Positions 25,794 through 35,183 of a DNA stretch of 63,742 bases are shown here, piece after piece. The notes under the pieces were generated by a model. It did not search any database and was not told the origin of the DNA. It saw only the letters and a list, made by a program, of their open reading frames with translations. The position numbers and the translations under genes were made by a program. The stretch comes from JADFDG01 sp965232985. GTDB taxonomy: Bacteria; Pseudomonadota; Gammaproteobacteria; Pseudomonadales; JADFDG01. The stretch's first letter is position 1. Each line of letters begins with the position of its first letter. The stretch lies in assembly GCA_965232985.1 (NCBI GenBank), contig CBDDRC010000049.1, positions 1-63,742 on the forward strand, given 5' to 3'.

Positions 25794-26870
25794 ATGACAA
25801 ACAGGCTGCCGGGCACCCGGGCGATGACCACCATCACCGAACAACTGCGCATCTGGGCCGGCGAACTCGGTTTTCAGCAGGCCGGCATCGCCAACCTCGA
25901 TCTCGACCAGCACCTGCACCACCTTGAGCGCTGGCTTGCCGACGGCTTTCACGGCGAGATGGACTGGTTCGTGCGCCACCTGGCACTGCGCCGCGACCCG
26001 CAACAACTCTCCCCGGGCGCACTGCGCGCGGTGCTGGTGCGCATGGATTATCTGCCGCCGGAAGCTGACATTGCCGCTGCGCTCGCCGACGGCACGCGCG
26101 CCTACATTTCCCGTTATGCGCTGGGCCGCGACTATCACAAACTGATCCGCCGCCGGCTGGCGAAGCTGGCCGAACGACTTGCGCGCGAAGCAGCCCCGCA
26201 CGGCTATCGCGTCTTCACCGACAGCGCGCCGGTGCTGGAAAAAGCCCTGGCTGAAAACGCCGGGCTGGGCTGGATCGGCAAGCACACGCTGTTGTTGAAT
26301 CGCAGCGCCGGCTCGTGGTTTTTCCTGGGCGGTTTCCTCACCGATCTGCCCTTGCCGGCGGACGCGCCCGGCAGCGCACACTGCGGCAGTTGCAGCGCCT
26401 GCATCGATATTTGCCCGACGCAGGCCATCGTTGCGCCTTATCGGCTCGATGCCCGCCGCTGCATCTCCTATCTGACCATCGAGCTTACCGGCAGCATCCC
26501 GGAAGAATTTCGCGCCCCCATCGGCAACCGTGTGTTCGGCTGCGACGACTGCCAGCTCGTCTGCCCGTGGAATCGCTACGCAAAAGTGACGCAGGAAGGC
26601 GATTTCAACGCGCGACACGGCCTCGACCGGGTGTCGCTGGTCGAGCTGTTCGGCTGGAATGAAGCCACGTTCCTGGCGCGCACCGAAGGCTCGGCGATCC
26701 GCCGCGCCGGCTATGAGAACTTTCTGCGCAATATCGCGGTGGGGCTCGGCAATGCGCCGCGCTCACCGGCTGTTATTGCCGCGCTGCACTCACGTCAGAG
26801 CGACCCTTCCCTGATCGTGCGCGAGCATGTGGCGTGGGCGCTGCAGCGGCAGGCCAGTGCGGTGAATTGA
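25794..26870 (+). CDS. queG: Epoxyqueuosine reductase QueG
   Basis: QueG uses cobalamin and two 4Fe-4S clusters to reduce epoxyqueuosine to queuosine in tRNA, the last step of that modification. The 358-residue product has the N-terminal DUF1730-type catalytic region (FHGEMDWFVRH) and two ferredoxin motifs, CGSCSACIDICP (about residues 198-209) and CDDCQLVCPWN, then a HEAT-like C-terminus. I chose the ATG at 25794, which has AGCAGGC six bases away; an ATG at 25824 is possible. It diverges from nnr as in E. coli. Confidence 0.94.
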   Translation: MTNRLPGTRAMTTITEQLRIWAGELGFQQAGIANLDLDQHLHHLERWLADGFHGEMDWFVRHLALRRDPQQLSPGALRAVLVRMDYLPPEADIAAALADGTRAYISRYALGRDYHKLIRRRLAKLAERLAREAAPHGYRVFTDSAPVLEKALAENAGLGWIGKHTLLLNRSAGSWFFLGGFLTDLPLPADAPGSAHCGSCSACIDICPTQAIVAPYRLDARRCISYLTIELTGSIPEEFRAPIGNRVFGCDDCQLVCPWNRYAKVTQEGDFNARHGLDRVSLVELFGWNEATFLARTEGSAIRRAGYENFLRNIAVGLGNAPRSPAVIAALHSRQSDPSLIVREHVAWALQRQASAVN

Positions 26871-26888
26871 GCACAGATTGCCGCCGGC

Positions 26889-27467
26889 TCAGTCGTCCTC
26901 GCCGTCATCAACTTCCACTTCCGGGAAACGGAAAAACGATTCGCGGTAAAAACGCAGCTCGTTGATCGAATCGCGGACATCCTCAAGCGCCAGGTGACTG
27001 CTGTTCTTGCGGATACCTTTGACGAGCTCCGGGTACCAGCGCACCGCAAGTTCTTTGATCGAACTCACATCAAGATTACGGTAATGGAAAAACGCTTCCA
27101 GTTTCGGCATGTGCCGCCACAGGAAACGACGATCCTGGCAGATGCTGTTGCCGCACATCGGGCTGGACCCGGCGTCGACATACATGCGCAGGAACTCGAT
27201 GGTCGCCGCTTCAGCCTTCGCCTCGTTGGTGGTGCTGCGCTTGATCCGGTCGACCAGGCCGCTCTGACCATGCTGGCGCGTGTTCCACTCATCCATCGCG
27301 TTGAGCACGGTATCTTTCTGGTGAATCGCGAACACCGGGCCTTCCGCGAGGATATTGAGGTGCGGGTCGGTGACGATGGTGGCGATTTCGATGATCAGGT
27401 CGGTGTCGGGGTTAAGGCCCGTCATCTCCAGATCGATCCAGATCAGATTGCCGTTGCGCACCGCCAT
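26889..27467 (-). CDS. orn: Oligoribonuclease
   Basis: Orn degrades RNA dinucleotides, including pGpG left over from c-di-GMP breakdown, so it ties into the c-di-GMP genes 6 kb away. The 192-residue product shows the DEDDh exonuclease residues: WIDLEMTG (Asp and Glu), NSICQDRRFLWRHMP (second Asp) and HLALEDVRDSI (His and last Asp). GGAG eight bases before the ATG at 27467 fixes the start. It is convergent with queG (18 bases) and divergent from rsgA. An acidic tail (EVEVDDGEDD) follows the domain. Confidence 0.96.
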   Translation of the reverse strand: MAVRNGNLIWIDLEMTGLNPDTDLIIEIATIVTDPHLNILAEGPVFAIHQKDTVLNAMDEWNTRQHGQSGLVDRIKRSTTNEAKAEAATIEFLRMYVDAGSSPMCGNSICQDRRFLWRHMPKLEAFFHYRNLDVSSIKELAVRWYPELVKGIRKNSSHLALEDVRDSINELRFYRESFFRFPEVEVDDGEDD

Positions 27468-27572
27468 GTCGTCCACTCCCATCTTCACGAAAAACATCGC
27501 CGCCGATGCCGCGATTGCCGGCGATCATAGCAGAGGCTAACCTGCCTTCGACTCCACCCACACGGAAGCCTG

Positions 27573-28631
27573 ATGTCCGGCCGCAAACTCACCCGCCAGC
27601 AAACCCAGCGCGTCAACGCCCAGCAGGACAAGCGCATCCAGCGTATGCAGGGCCGCAAAGACGAGCTCGACGAGACGAGTCTCGGCGCGGAAGAAGAAGG
27701 TGTCGTCATCACCCGTTTCGGCAAGCAGGCCGATATCGAACCGCGCGTGCCGGCGCTGCCCGGCGAGGTTGTTCGCTGCCGCCTGCGCACCACCATCGAC
27801 AACCCGGTGACCGGCGACATCGTCGTCTGGCGCCGCCAGCCGCCGCAAGCCGAAGGCCTGTCCGGTGGCGGCATCGTCGTCGCCCGCCTGCCGCGGCGCA
27901 GCGAACTGCAACGCCCGGACAACTACGGCAAGCTGAAAGCGATCGCCGCCAACATCGATAACGTCGTCGTCGTGTTTGCGCCGCTGCCGGCGCCCTCCTC
28001 GAATCTGCTTGACCGTTACCTGTCTGCCTGCGAAGCCAGCGCGCTGCCGCCGATGCTGCTGCTCAACAAGAGCGACATCGTCGACACCCCCGGCCATGCT
28101 GAGGCCCAGCGGCTTGCCGCGCTGTACACGAAAGTCGGTTATCGCGTGCTGCACTGCTCGTCGCGCGAAGAACACGGCCTCGATGCGTTGCGGGCGACGC
28201 TGTGCGGGCATACCAGCGTGTTCGTTGGGCAATCGGGCGTCGGCAAGTCGTCGCTCGTCAACGCGCTGCTGCCCGGTACGGCGCTGGAAACAAAGGAGGT
28301 CAGCGACAGCTCCGGCCTTGGCCAGCACACCACCACCTCGGCCCGCCTGTTCCACCTGCCGGACTTCAACGGCGCGCCAGGCGGCGACCTCGTCGATTCT
28401 CCCGGCGTGCGCGAATTCCAGTTGTGGCACGTTGATGAGGACGCGCTGGAAGCGAGCTACATCGACTTCGCACCCTTTCGCGGTCATTGCCGCTTTCGCG
28501 ATTGTCGTCATCTGCGGGAGCCGGACTGCGCACTGCGCGAGGCGGCAGCACGTGGCGAGCTTGCTGCCGAGCGCCTCGAGAACTTCCTGCGCATTCGCGA
28601 AGGGTTGAAGGACGCGCCGGAAATTCGCTAG
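27573..28631 (+). CDS. rsgA: Ribosome small-subunit GTPase RsgA
   Basis: RsgA is a circularly permuted GTPase that proofreads the decoding centre in late 30S maturation. The 352-residue product begins with a basic N-terminus (SGRKLTRQQTQRVNAQQ), then an OB fold, the permuted G domain in order NKSD (G4), GQSGVGKSSLVNAL (G1, about residue 218), and DSPGVREF (G3), and ends in a zinc domain with Cys-His-Cys ligands (HCRFRDCRHLREPDC). GGAAG lies just before the ATG. It is divergent from orn as in E. coli, and rhdA follows it. Confidence 0.96.
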   Translation: MSGRKLTRQQTQRVNAQQDKRIQRMQGRKDELDETSLGAEEEGVVITRFGKQADIEPRVPALPGEVVRCRLRTTIDNPVTGDIVVWRRQPPQAEGLSGGGIVVARLPRRSELQRPDNYGKLKAIAANIDNVVVVFAPLPAPSSNLLDRYLSACEASALPPMLLLNKSDIVDTPGHAEAQRLAALYTKVGYRVLHCSSREEHGLDALRATLCGHTSVFVGQSGVGKSSLVNALLPGTALETKEVSDSSGLGQHTTTSARLFHLPDFNGAPGGDLVDSPGVREFQLWHVDEDALEASYIDFAPFRGHCRFRDCRHLREPDCALREAAARGELAAERLENFLRIREGLKDAPEIR

Positions 28632-28665
28632 TAGAATGCCGTCGTCGCCTTTGCCGGATCTGCCG

Positions 28666-29505
28666 ATGACCGCCTTGAAAATCGCTGCTCCCGCCCTGCC
28701 GCGCCTGCTTGCACCGGAGGTACTTGTTGCCCGCCTGCAGGATGACAATCTGCGGATCGTCGATCTGTCGCAGCAGCGTGTTTACGATGAAGCCCACGTG
28801 CCCGGTGCAGTGCATCTTGACTGCAGGCGCACACTTGCCGGCACCCAGCCGGCACCCGGGGCATTGCCGCCGGAAGACGCCCTGAGCGAATTGCTGTCGT
28901 CACTGGGCATTGGGCCGGACACGCACGTTGTCGCCTGCGACGACGAAGGCGGCGGCTGGGCCGGCCGCTTTTTGTGGCTGCTGGCGATGGTCGGCCATAC
29001 AAAGTGGTCGTACCTCGACGGCGGCATCCATGCCTGGATGGCTGCAAAACTGCCGATCGAACAGCACCGCAACACGCCGGCGCGCAGCACTTTCGTCGCC
29101 CGGGTTACCGGCGCGGCGGCGGTCGACAAGGAATACATTCGCAAGCACATCCACGCCCCGGGCTTCGCCATCTGGGATGCGCGCTCACGCGACGAATTCG
29201 ATGGTGTGCGTGCACTCGCCGCACGTGGCGGCCATATCCCCGGCGCAGTCAATCTCGACTGGGTCGACTGCATGGATCGCACCCGTCATATGCAGCTGAA
29301 GGATCTCGCCCAATTGCGCGCAACCCTCGCGAACATCGGCATCACCGCCGACAAGAACATCGTCACGCATTGCCAGACGCACCACCGCAGCGGCCTGAGC
29401 TGGCTGGTCGGCACGCTGCTCGATTTTCCGAACATCCGCGCTTACGCAGGCTCCTGGAGCGAGTGGGGCAATGATCCGACCCTGCCGGTCGAAACCACGC
29501 CATGA
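28666..29505 (+). CDS. rhdA: Thiosulfate sulfurtransferase (rhodanese) RhdA-like
   Basis: A two-domain rhodanese that moves sulfane sulfur from thiosulfate or another donor to acceptors. The 279-residue product has an inactive N-terminal domain (HVPGAVHLDCRR, DDEGGGWAGRFLWLL) and an active C-terminal domain with the loop HCQTHHRSG, in which Cys carries the persulfide. This loop is that of Azotobacter/Pseudomonas RhdA, not of E. coli SseA. I chose the ATG at 28666 over one at 28636 because it matches the RhdA N-terminus. It overlaps psd by four bases, the rhdA-psd pair known from Pseudomonas. Confidence 0.92.
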   Translation: MTALKIAAPALPRLLAPEVLVARLQDDNLRIVDLSQQRVYDEAHVPGAVHLDCRRTLAGTQPAPGALPPEDALSELLSSLGIGPDTHVVACDDEGGGWAGRFLWLLAMVGHTKWSYLDGGIHAWMAAKLPIEQHRNTPARSTFVARVTGAAAVDKEYIRKHIHAPGFAIWDARSRDEFDGVRALAARGGHIPGAVNLDWVDCMDRTRHMQLKDLAQLRATLANIGITADKNIVTHCQTHHRSGLSWLVGTLLDFPNIRAYAGSWSEWGNDPTLPVETTP

Positions 29506-30365
29506 GCCGCGATCGCCTGCTGTCACTGTGGCAGTACCCCATACCGCAGCACTTGATTTCGCGCCTGATGGGCCTGGTCGCCAACAGCGAAAGCCCGGCG
29601 ATCCGCGACCGGTTCCTCAACTGGTTCGCCAACCGCTACGGCGTGAATATGGCCGAGGCGGCGAATCCGGATCTCGCCTCCTATCGCACCTTCAACGAAT
29701 TTTTTACGCGGCCACTGCGCGCCGGCGCCCGCCCGATTGATACCGATCCGCACAGCATCGTCTCGCCGGCCGATGGCGCGATCAGCGAACTCGGCCCCAT
29801 CACCGACGACGCGATCATGCAGGCGAAAGGTTTTTCCTACAGCGCGCAAACACTGTTAGGTGGTGATGCCGCACGCGCCGCGCCATTCCGCGACGGTAAT
29901 TTCATCACCGTGTATCTCGCGCCGAAGGATTACCACCGCGTGCACATGCCGCTGGCCGGCACCTTGCGCGAAATGATCTACGTGCCGGGCCGGCTGTTCT
30001 CGGTGAATACGCGCACCGCCAACGGCGTGCCGGGGCTGTTTGCGCGCAATGAACGGGTGGTGTGCATTTTCGACACCGCCGCCGGGCCGATGGCGCTGGT
30101 GCTGGTCGGCGCGATCATTGTGGCCGGTATCGCCACGGTGTGGAGCGGCACGGTGACACCGCCGGCCGGCCCGCTCCAGGTGACTTCGTTCGGCGCGCCG
30201 CAAAAACCGGTGCGCCTGGAGAAGGGCGCCGAAGCAGGCCGCTTCCTCGTTGGCTCGACCGCAATTGTGTTGCTGCCGCAAGGCGCGGCACAGTGGGATG
30301 GCACCTTGCGTGCCGGCGCGCCGCTGAAAATGGGGCAGCGAATCGGAGCAATTACGCGGCAATAG
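29502..30365 (+). CDS. psd: Phosphatidylserine decarboxylase proenzyme
   Basis: Psd makes phosphatidylethanolamine in the inner membrane. The 287-residue proenzyme contains the self-cleavage site as FLVGSTAIV (about residues 246-254); cleavage before the Ser creates the pyruvoyl group on the alpha chain. Other family blocks are NWFANRYGV, the SPADGAISELG region and YLAPKDYHRVHMP with the catalytic His. The start overlaps the rhdA stop as ATGA. It is convergent with epmA, six bases away. Confidence 0.96.
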   Translation: MSRDRLLSLWQYPIPQHLISRLMGLVANSESPAIRDRFLNWFANRYGVNMAEAANPDLASYRTFNEFFTRPLRAGARPIDTDPHSIVSPADGAISELGPITDDAIMQAKGFSYSAQTLLGGDAARAAPFRDGNFITVYLAPKDYHRVHMPLAGTLREMIYVPGRLFSVNTRTANGVPGLFARNERVVCIFDTAAGPMALVLVGAIIVAGIATVWSGTVTPPAGPLQVTSFGAPQKPVRLEKGAEAGRFLVGSTAIVLLPQGAAQWDGTLRAGAPLKMGQRIGAITRQ

Positions 30366-30371
30366 TGGCAG

Positions 30372-31373
30372 TCAGGCCTGCGGCGACGCGAAGGCCAGCA
30401 CCGCATCGATAGACGCCGCGCCGGTACGCAGCATCAGCAGCCGATCCACACCCAGCGCAATGCCACTGCACTCAGGCAGGCCGGCTGCGAGCGCCGCGAG
30501 CAGGCGCTCATCGAGGGGTATTTCCGGCAAACCCCGTGCAGCACGCGCGGCGTTGTCAGCAACGAAACGGCAGCGCTGCTCGACAGCATCGGCGAGTTCC
30601 AGATAACCGTTCGCAAGCTCCATGCCACGCATGTACACCTCGCAACGCGCCGCAACACGATCGCCATCGTCATTCACAATGACGCGCGCCAGGGAAGCCT
30701 GCAGGGCCGGGAAATCGAACACGAACACCGGCTGCACATGGCCCAGTGACGGCTCGATCAGCATCGCGAACAACAAATCGAGACAGGCAACAGCGTCAAG
30801 CGCCGCCGCGTCGCCGAAGGTCGTTTCGCGCAATACCAAAGTGCGCAACATGGCAGCATCTGCCGTGTGCGGATTGATGCCGAAACGCGTCTCGAACAGG
30901 GCGCGATAGGTCGTGCGTTCACAACGTGCAAATGCTGTGGCCACGCCCGGGATTATCTGTTCGGCTGCAGCCGAACCTGCCGTTGCAAGCAACAGCGCTT
31001 CCATTTCGTCCATCAGCGCCGGCAACGTGAAGCCGGGGCGATACCATTCCAGTATCGTGAATTCCGGATTGTGGCGCGCACTGATATCGCCGGCCCGGAA
31101 TGCCTTGCCAAGCTGGTAGATCGGCCCGCTGCCGGCAGCGAGCAGGCGCTTCATGGCAAATTCGGGCGAGGTTTGCAAAAACAGGGGGCGCAGTAAACCT
31201 TTCCCCTCGATGGCAAATGCAGCCAGGTGCAGATCTGTCGCTGCGGACGAACACAACAGCGGCGTCTCGACCTCAAGTACGCCGCGTAACGCGAAGAAGG
31301 CACGGATATCGGCGTTGAGGCGGGCGCGCTCACGGAGCATGTCGAGGTTTGCGCCTGGCCGCCAGTCGCTCAT
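30372..31373 (-). CDS. epmA: Elongation factor P--beta-lysine ligase EpmA
   Basis: EpmA (GenX/PoxA) is a truncated class II lysyl-tRNA synthetase that attaches (R)-beta-lysine to Lys34 of EF-P instead of to tRNA. The 333-residue product has class II motif 2 (RNPEF-type: RHNPEFTILEWYRPG), a C-terminal motif 3 (SGIALGVDRLLML) and no N-terminal anticodon domain, the diagnostic difference from LysRS. I chose the ATG at 31373 (MSDWRPGANLDML). It lies 51 bases after efp on the same strand, so the enzyme and its substrate are probably co-expressed. Confidence 0.95.
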   Translation of the reverse strand: MSDWRPGANLDMLRERARLNADIRAFFALRGVLEVETPLLCSSAATDLHLAAFAIEGKGLLRPLFLQTSPEFAMKRLLAAGSGPIYQLGKAFRAGDISARHNPEFTILEWYRPGFTLPALMDEMEALLLATAGSAAAEQIIPGVATAFARCERTTYRALFETRFGINPHTADAAMLRTLVLRETTFGDAAALDAVACLDLLFAMLIEPSLGHVQPVFVFDFPALQASLARVIVNDDGDRVAARCEVYMRGMELANGYLELADAVEQRCRFVADNAARAARGLPEIPLDERLLAALAAGLPECSGIALGVDRLLMLRTGAASIDAVLAFASPQA

Positions 31374-31424
31374 GCAGTTCACGCTCCGTCGCACATCAAT
31401 GCGGGTGCGACCATCAACGCAGGG

Positions 31425-31994
31425 TTACTTGGCGGCGCGCGAGTGATATTCGCCGGTGCGGGTGTCGATCCTGACCACTTCACCCTGCTGCACAAACAGC
31501 GGCACCTTCACCATGGCGCCGGTCGACAGCCTGGCCGGCTTGCCACCTGAACCCGCGGTATCGCCCTTCACGCCCGGATCAGTCTCGACAATTTCCAGCT
31601 CGACGAAGTTCGGCGGCGCGACGCTCAGTGGTACGCCGTTCCACAGTGTCACCAGACAGATGTCTTCTTCCTTCAGCCACTTCTCGGCGTCTTCGACCGA
31701 CTTGTGATCAGCCTGCAGCTGCTCGAAGGTTTCGGTGTTCATGAAATGCCAAAACTCGCCGTCGTTGTAGAGATACTGCATCTCGCGATCAACGACATCG
31801 GCGCCTTCCAGCGATTCGCCGGACTTGAAGGTCTTTTCCCACTGGCGACCGGTCTTGAGGTTTTTCATCCGCACGCGGTTGAAGGCCTGACCTTTGCCCG
31901 GCTTCACCATTTCGTTTTCGGTGATCATGCACGGATCACCCTCGTAAATGACCTTCAGGCCCATACGCCATTCGTTGGTAGAATAGGTCGCCAT
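31425..31994 (-). CDS. efp: Translation elongation factor P
   Basis: EF-P relieves ribosome stalling at polyproline. The 189-residue product has the three-domain layout, with the modified residue Lys34 in VKPGKGQAF and the C-terminal signature SRAAK following RIDTRTGEYH. A strong Shine-Dalgarno (GAGGGAAGA) precedes the ATG at 31994. With epmA downstream and epmB divergent upstream, the lysine-type modification pathway is clear; the hydroxylase EpmC was not seen here. Confidence 0.97.
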   Translation of the reverse strand: MATYSTNEWRMGLKVIYEGDPCMITENEMVKPGKGQAFNRVRMKNLKTGRQWEKTFKSGESLEGADVVDREMQYLYNDGEFWHFMNTETFEQLQADHKSVEDAEKWLKEEDICLVTLWNGVPLSVAPPNFVELEIVETDPGVKGDTAGSGGKPARLSTGAMVKVPLFVQQGEVVRIDTRTGEYHSRAAK

Positions 31995-32057
31995 TGTTCT
32001 TCCCTCATTATTGGTACGCGGCGCACGTGGCGTGCCGGCTGATCACGAAAGGCGCGC

Positions 32058-33086
32058 ATGATACCCCAGCCTATCCAGGTAAGGCAGGCAGTACCCGCCA
32101 CCGCCCGGTGGCAACGCTCGCTTGCCGACCTCATTACCGAGCCGCGCGAATTACTGGCCATGCTGGGCCTCGACCCGGCCTTGCTGCCGGCGGCGCTGCT
32201 CGCCAGCGATTCGTTTCGTCTGCGGGTACCACGCGAGTTTGTCGGCCGCATGCGGCACGGCGATGCGGCCGATCCGCTGCTCAGGCAGGTGCTGCCGCTG
32301 GGCGAGGAAATCATCGCCGTACCCGGGTATACCGGTGACCCGCTGGCCGAATCCCGCCATACCCGCACCCCCGGCCTGCTGCAAAAATACCAAGGACGGG
32401 TGCTGGTGATCGTCAGCGGTGCCTGCGCGATCAATTGCCGCTACTGCTTCCGGCGCCACTTTCCCTACGCGGACAACACCCCCGACAGCGCGCACTGGCA
32501 GCACGTTTTTGCCACCCTCGCCGCTGACCCGAGCATTGAGGAAGTGATCCTCAGCGGTGGTGACCCATTAATGGTTAGTAATCGCCGACTTGCGTGGATC
32601 ATCAATGAACTCGCGGCTATCCCGCACCTGTCCCGCCTGCGGGTACATACCCGGCTGCCGGTGGTGATCCCCGACCGCATCGATCAGGAGTTGCCTGGCA
32701 TCCTCGCCGGCAGCCGCCTGGCCCCCATCGTTGTCATCCACGCGAATCACGCCAACGAACTCGACAACGGCGTTGCCACCGCCATGGCACGTCTGGCCGC
32801 CGCCGGGGTTAGCCTGCTGAACCAGTCGGTACTCCTGCGTGGCGTCAATGATTCGGTCGCGGCCCTGGAGGAGCTGTCCCGCCGCCTGCTCAGCTGCCGG
32901 GTGCTGCCGTATTACCTCCACCTGCTGGACCCGGTCGCCGGGGCTGCGCACTTTGATGTTCCCGAATCGGTAGCAACCGACCTGCTGCGCATGCTCATCG
33001 CACGCCTGCCGGGCTATCTGGTACCCCGCCTGGTGAGGGAAATCCCTGACCGGCCAGCCAAGACGCCCGTCACCTTCGACTGGTAG
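32058..33086 (+). CDS. epmB: EF-P (R)-beta-lysine 2,3-aminomutase EpmB
   Basis: EpmB converts L-alpha-lysine to (R)-beta-lysine, the donor used by EpmA. The 342-residue radical SAM protein has the cluster motif CAINCRYCFRRHFPY (CxxxCxxC), the SGGDPL strand, HTRLPVVIPDRI, and the PLP lysine region near YYLHLLDPVAGAAHF. It is shorter than lysine 2,3-aminomutases of catabolism and lacks their long C-terminal part, as expected for EpmB. It diverges from efp across 63 bases. Confidence 0.95.
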   Translation: MIPQPIQVRQAVPATARWQRSLADLITEPRELLAMLGLDPALLPAALLASDSFRLRVPREFVGRMRHGDAADPLLRQVLPLGEEIIAVPGYTGDPLAESRHTRTPGLLQKYQGRVLVIVSGACAINCRYCFRRHFPYADNTPDSAHWQHVFATLAADPSIEEVILSGGDPLMVSNRRLAWIINELAAIPHLSRLRVHTRLPVVIPDRIDQELPGILAGSRLAPIVVIHANHANELDNGVATAMARLAAAGVSLLNQSVLLRGVNDSVAALEELSRRLLSCRVLPYYLHLLDPVAGAAHFDVPESVATDLLRMLIARLPGYLVPRLVREIPDRPAKTPVTFDW

Positions 33087-33104
33087 AGTCGATCACAGTC
33101 GATG

Positions 33105-33134
33105 TTGGCCAAGCCCGTGCGCAGCCGCTATAGT
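33105..33134 (+). promoter_or_regulatory. Probable sigma-70 promoter of the PilZ-like/fimX unit
   Basis: TTGGCC (33105-33110) and TATAGT (33129-33134) are separated by 18 bases, about 100 bases before the PilZ-like gene start. The -10 box matches five of six positions and the -35 four of six. The leader between promoter and start is otherwise featureless. Confidence 0.55.
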
Positions 33135-33233
33135 TAAAACCTCTTTGTGCTGCCACATCAGATACTTGGCAGATACTGTTCAGACATCATCACAACAACA
33201 GGCGTCGATCGACCGGAACCGCCAAGTCAAGCC

Positions 33234-35066
33234 ATGGAGCAACCCAAAAGCATCCGCCTCCGCCTACCGGAGCAGGACCTGTACCACTTGACCCTGGGCA
33301 GCACTAACCCCAAGAAAATGCAGGAGTGGGTTGAGTCGCTGCCAATGGTTAATGTGGGTGAGTCGTCGCGCCAGCTTTATCAGTTGATCCAGGAGCTCAA
33401 TCGCCTCAAGACCGATGGCAAGTCGCGCTTCGCGCTGCTCGAAGTCGTGCGTGCGGCGCTGGTCCATGTCGAGCGCCAACTCGGCAAGCATTACCTCGGG
33501 CAATCGGTTGTGCTGCCGGAAAAAGCCCGCAAGATTGCCAGCCTCGCCAATGCGTTGCAGGTTCATCTCGCCATCGGCTACAAGCTGGTGGCGATCGATA
33601 CGGTCCGCAAGGCGCGCGACAAGGACATCGGCCGTATCGCCACCACAGCCATTCACCGGGCGATCACCAGCATGGGCGAGACCCTGCTGCGCGGCTACCA
33701 GCTCTACTTGCCGACGCCGCGCTTCCACTGGCTGGAACTGCACCAGTTGTATTTGCTCGCCGCCGGCCACGACCTCGAGAACATCGAGGTGGAAGACAAC
33801 AGTTTCAAACGGGTGCAATCGTCCACCGTGCGCGAAGCGTATGTGCGCACACTGCTGCTTGCCACCGCCCGGCCAAACCAGCTCCGCCAGCAGGAAATCG
33901 AACTGGTCTGGGATGCCACCGAGGAATGGTGCGATCTTGTTGCGATCAACGACACCCGGCAAAACAGCGATATTTTCGCCTTCGATCTCCAGGCGGACGC
34001 ACCACCCACCTACCGCAAACTGGCCTCGCAACATACCGACGAGATATTGCGCTCGATTGATGCCAAGGGTCTGTCCGGACGACTGAAGCTCGCTGCCGAT
34101 AGCGGCCTGTTGCCGGAAAAGCATACCGAGTTCGCTTTTCCGCGCGGGTTCAGTCGCGAGCTTGCAATGCATCTGTCGCAGGCGTGGGGCAACCTCACGG
34201 AGCGCGCGTTTGCCCGTCTTGCGGCGAGCGGCACCATCGAGATCTGCGTTGGGCTCGGCGCCACCCATTACTTCCTCTCCGACGGCGCCGATTTCGACAG
34301 CCAGATTCGTGGCAGCACGCTGAAGGTCCTGCATGAGGAGCACGACAATCCATTCCTGCGCGCGCGCGTCGGCAGGAGTGGCGAGCAGATCGACGTCACC
34401 GATGCCTGGTCCCAGGCTTTCGATGGCGGCGCCGCCCGGATGTCGGATTCCGTCAATTTCTCCGGCGTCGCACTTGGCAATGTTCATGGCCTGGTGGCGG
34501 ATCAGAATCGCCAAAGCGTGTCGAAACAAAAGTTCGACAGCTACCAGTGCTCGATTGTCAACAGCAGCCCGGGCGGTTACTGCGTCGAGTGGGCGGGTGA
34601 GATGCCCAGCCACATCCGTACCGGCGAGCTGATCGGCTTGCGCGAAGGCGGCATGGCCACCTGGAGCGTCGGCGTGATCCGCTGGGTAAAGCAGTTGCCT
34701 GGCAAAGGCGCGCAGCTGGGCATTGAGTTGCTTGCCCCCAGGGCCACCCCCTGCGCCACCCGGGCAATCAAGTCTTCCGGCGACATGACGGAGTGGATGC
34801 GCACCCTGCTGTTGCCGGAACTCCGGGCGATTGGCCAGGAGGCAACCCTGGTCACGCCGTCAATCGCCTTCAATATCGGCTATAAGGTTCTGGTCAATCT
34901 GCAGGGCAACGAGACCCGCGTCGTTCTGCACCGCCAGCTCAATGCAACGCCGGGTTTCCGTCAGTTCATGTTCCGCGACCTGGACCAGCCCGCCAGGGTC
35001 GCAGAAGACCCCAATGCCAGCACCGCAGGGGGCGAGGACTTCGACTCGATCTGGTCGAGCCTGTAA
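33234..35066 (+). CDS. PilZ-like domain protein upstream of fimX (PA4958-like)
   Basis: A 610-residue soluble protein in the place of P. aeruginosa PA4958, directly before fimX. Most of it (residues about 1-420) is helical and matches no domain I can name. Residues about 425-510 look like a PilZ fold: an Arg-rich stretch (QNRQSVSK) followed by IVNSSPGGY, which fits the [DN]xSxxG c-di-GMP motif, then VGVIRW. It may therefore bind c-di-GMP. The ATG at 33234 (MEQPKSIRLRLPEQD) is preferred to an upstream GTG. The gap to fimX is 117 bases. Function is inferred only from position and this motif. Confidence 0.75.
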   Translation: MEQPKSIRLRLPEQDLYHLTLGSTNPKKMQEWVESLPMVNVGESSRQLYQLIQELNRLKTDGKSRFALLEVVRAALVHVERQLGKHYLGQSVVLPEKARKIASLANALQVHLAIGYKLVAIDTVRKARDKDIGRIATTAIHRAITSMGETLLRGYQLYLPTPRFHWLELHQLYLLAAGHDLENIEVEDNSFKRVQSSTVREAYVRTLLLATARPNQLRQQEIELVWDATEEWCDLVAINDTRQNSDIFAFDLQADAPPTYRKLASQHTDEILRSIDAKGLSGRLKLAADSGLLPEKHTEFAFPRGFSRELAMHLSQAWGNLTERAFARLAASGTIEICVGLGATHYFLSDGADFDSQIRGSTLKVLHEEHDNPFLRARVGRSGEQIDVTDAWSQAFDGGAARMSDSVNFSGVALGNVHGLVADQNRQSVSKQKFDSYQCSIVNSSPGGYCVEWAGEMPSHIRTGELIGLREGGMATWSVGVIRWVKQLPGKGAQLGIELLAPRATPCATRAIKSSGDMTEWMRTLLLPELRAIGQEATLVTPSIAFNIGYKVLVNLQGNETRVVLHRQLNATPGFRQFMFRDLDQPARVAEDPNASTAGGEDFDSIWSSL

Positions 35067-35183
35067 AGCCTGCCCGACCGCGAATCCGGTTGTGCGGCAG
35101 TTACACCACAATCCAGTTGCAGTTGCGGCACAATCACAGGTTCGCTCCGGTTGATTACCCCGGGCGACTTTCCGGTTTCAGGC

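Noticed and set aside
26871..27572. tRNA genes next to orn, as in E. coli
   Set aside because: The gaps on both sides of orn are short (18 and 105 bases) and show no cloverleaf or CCA end.
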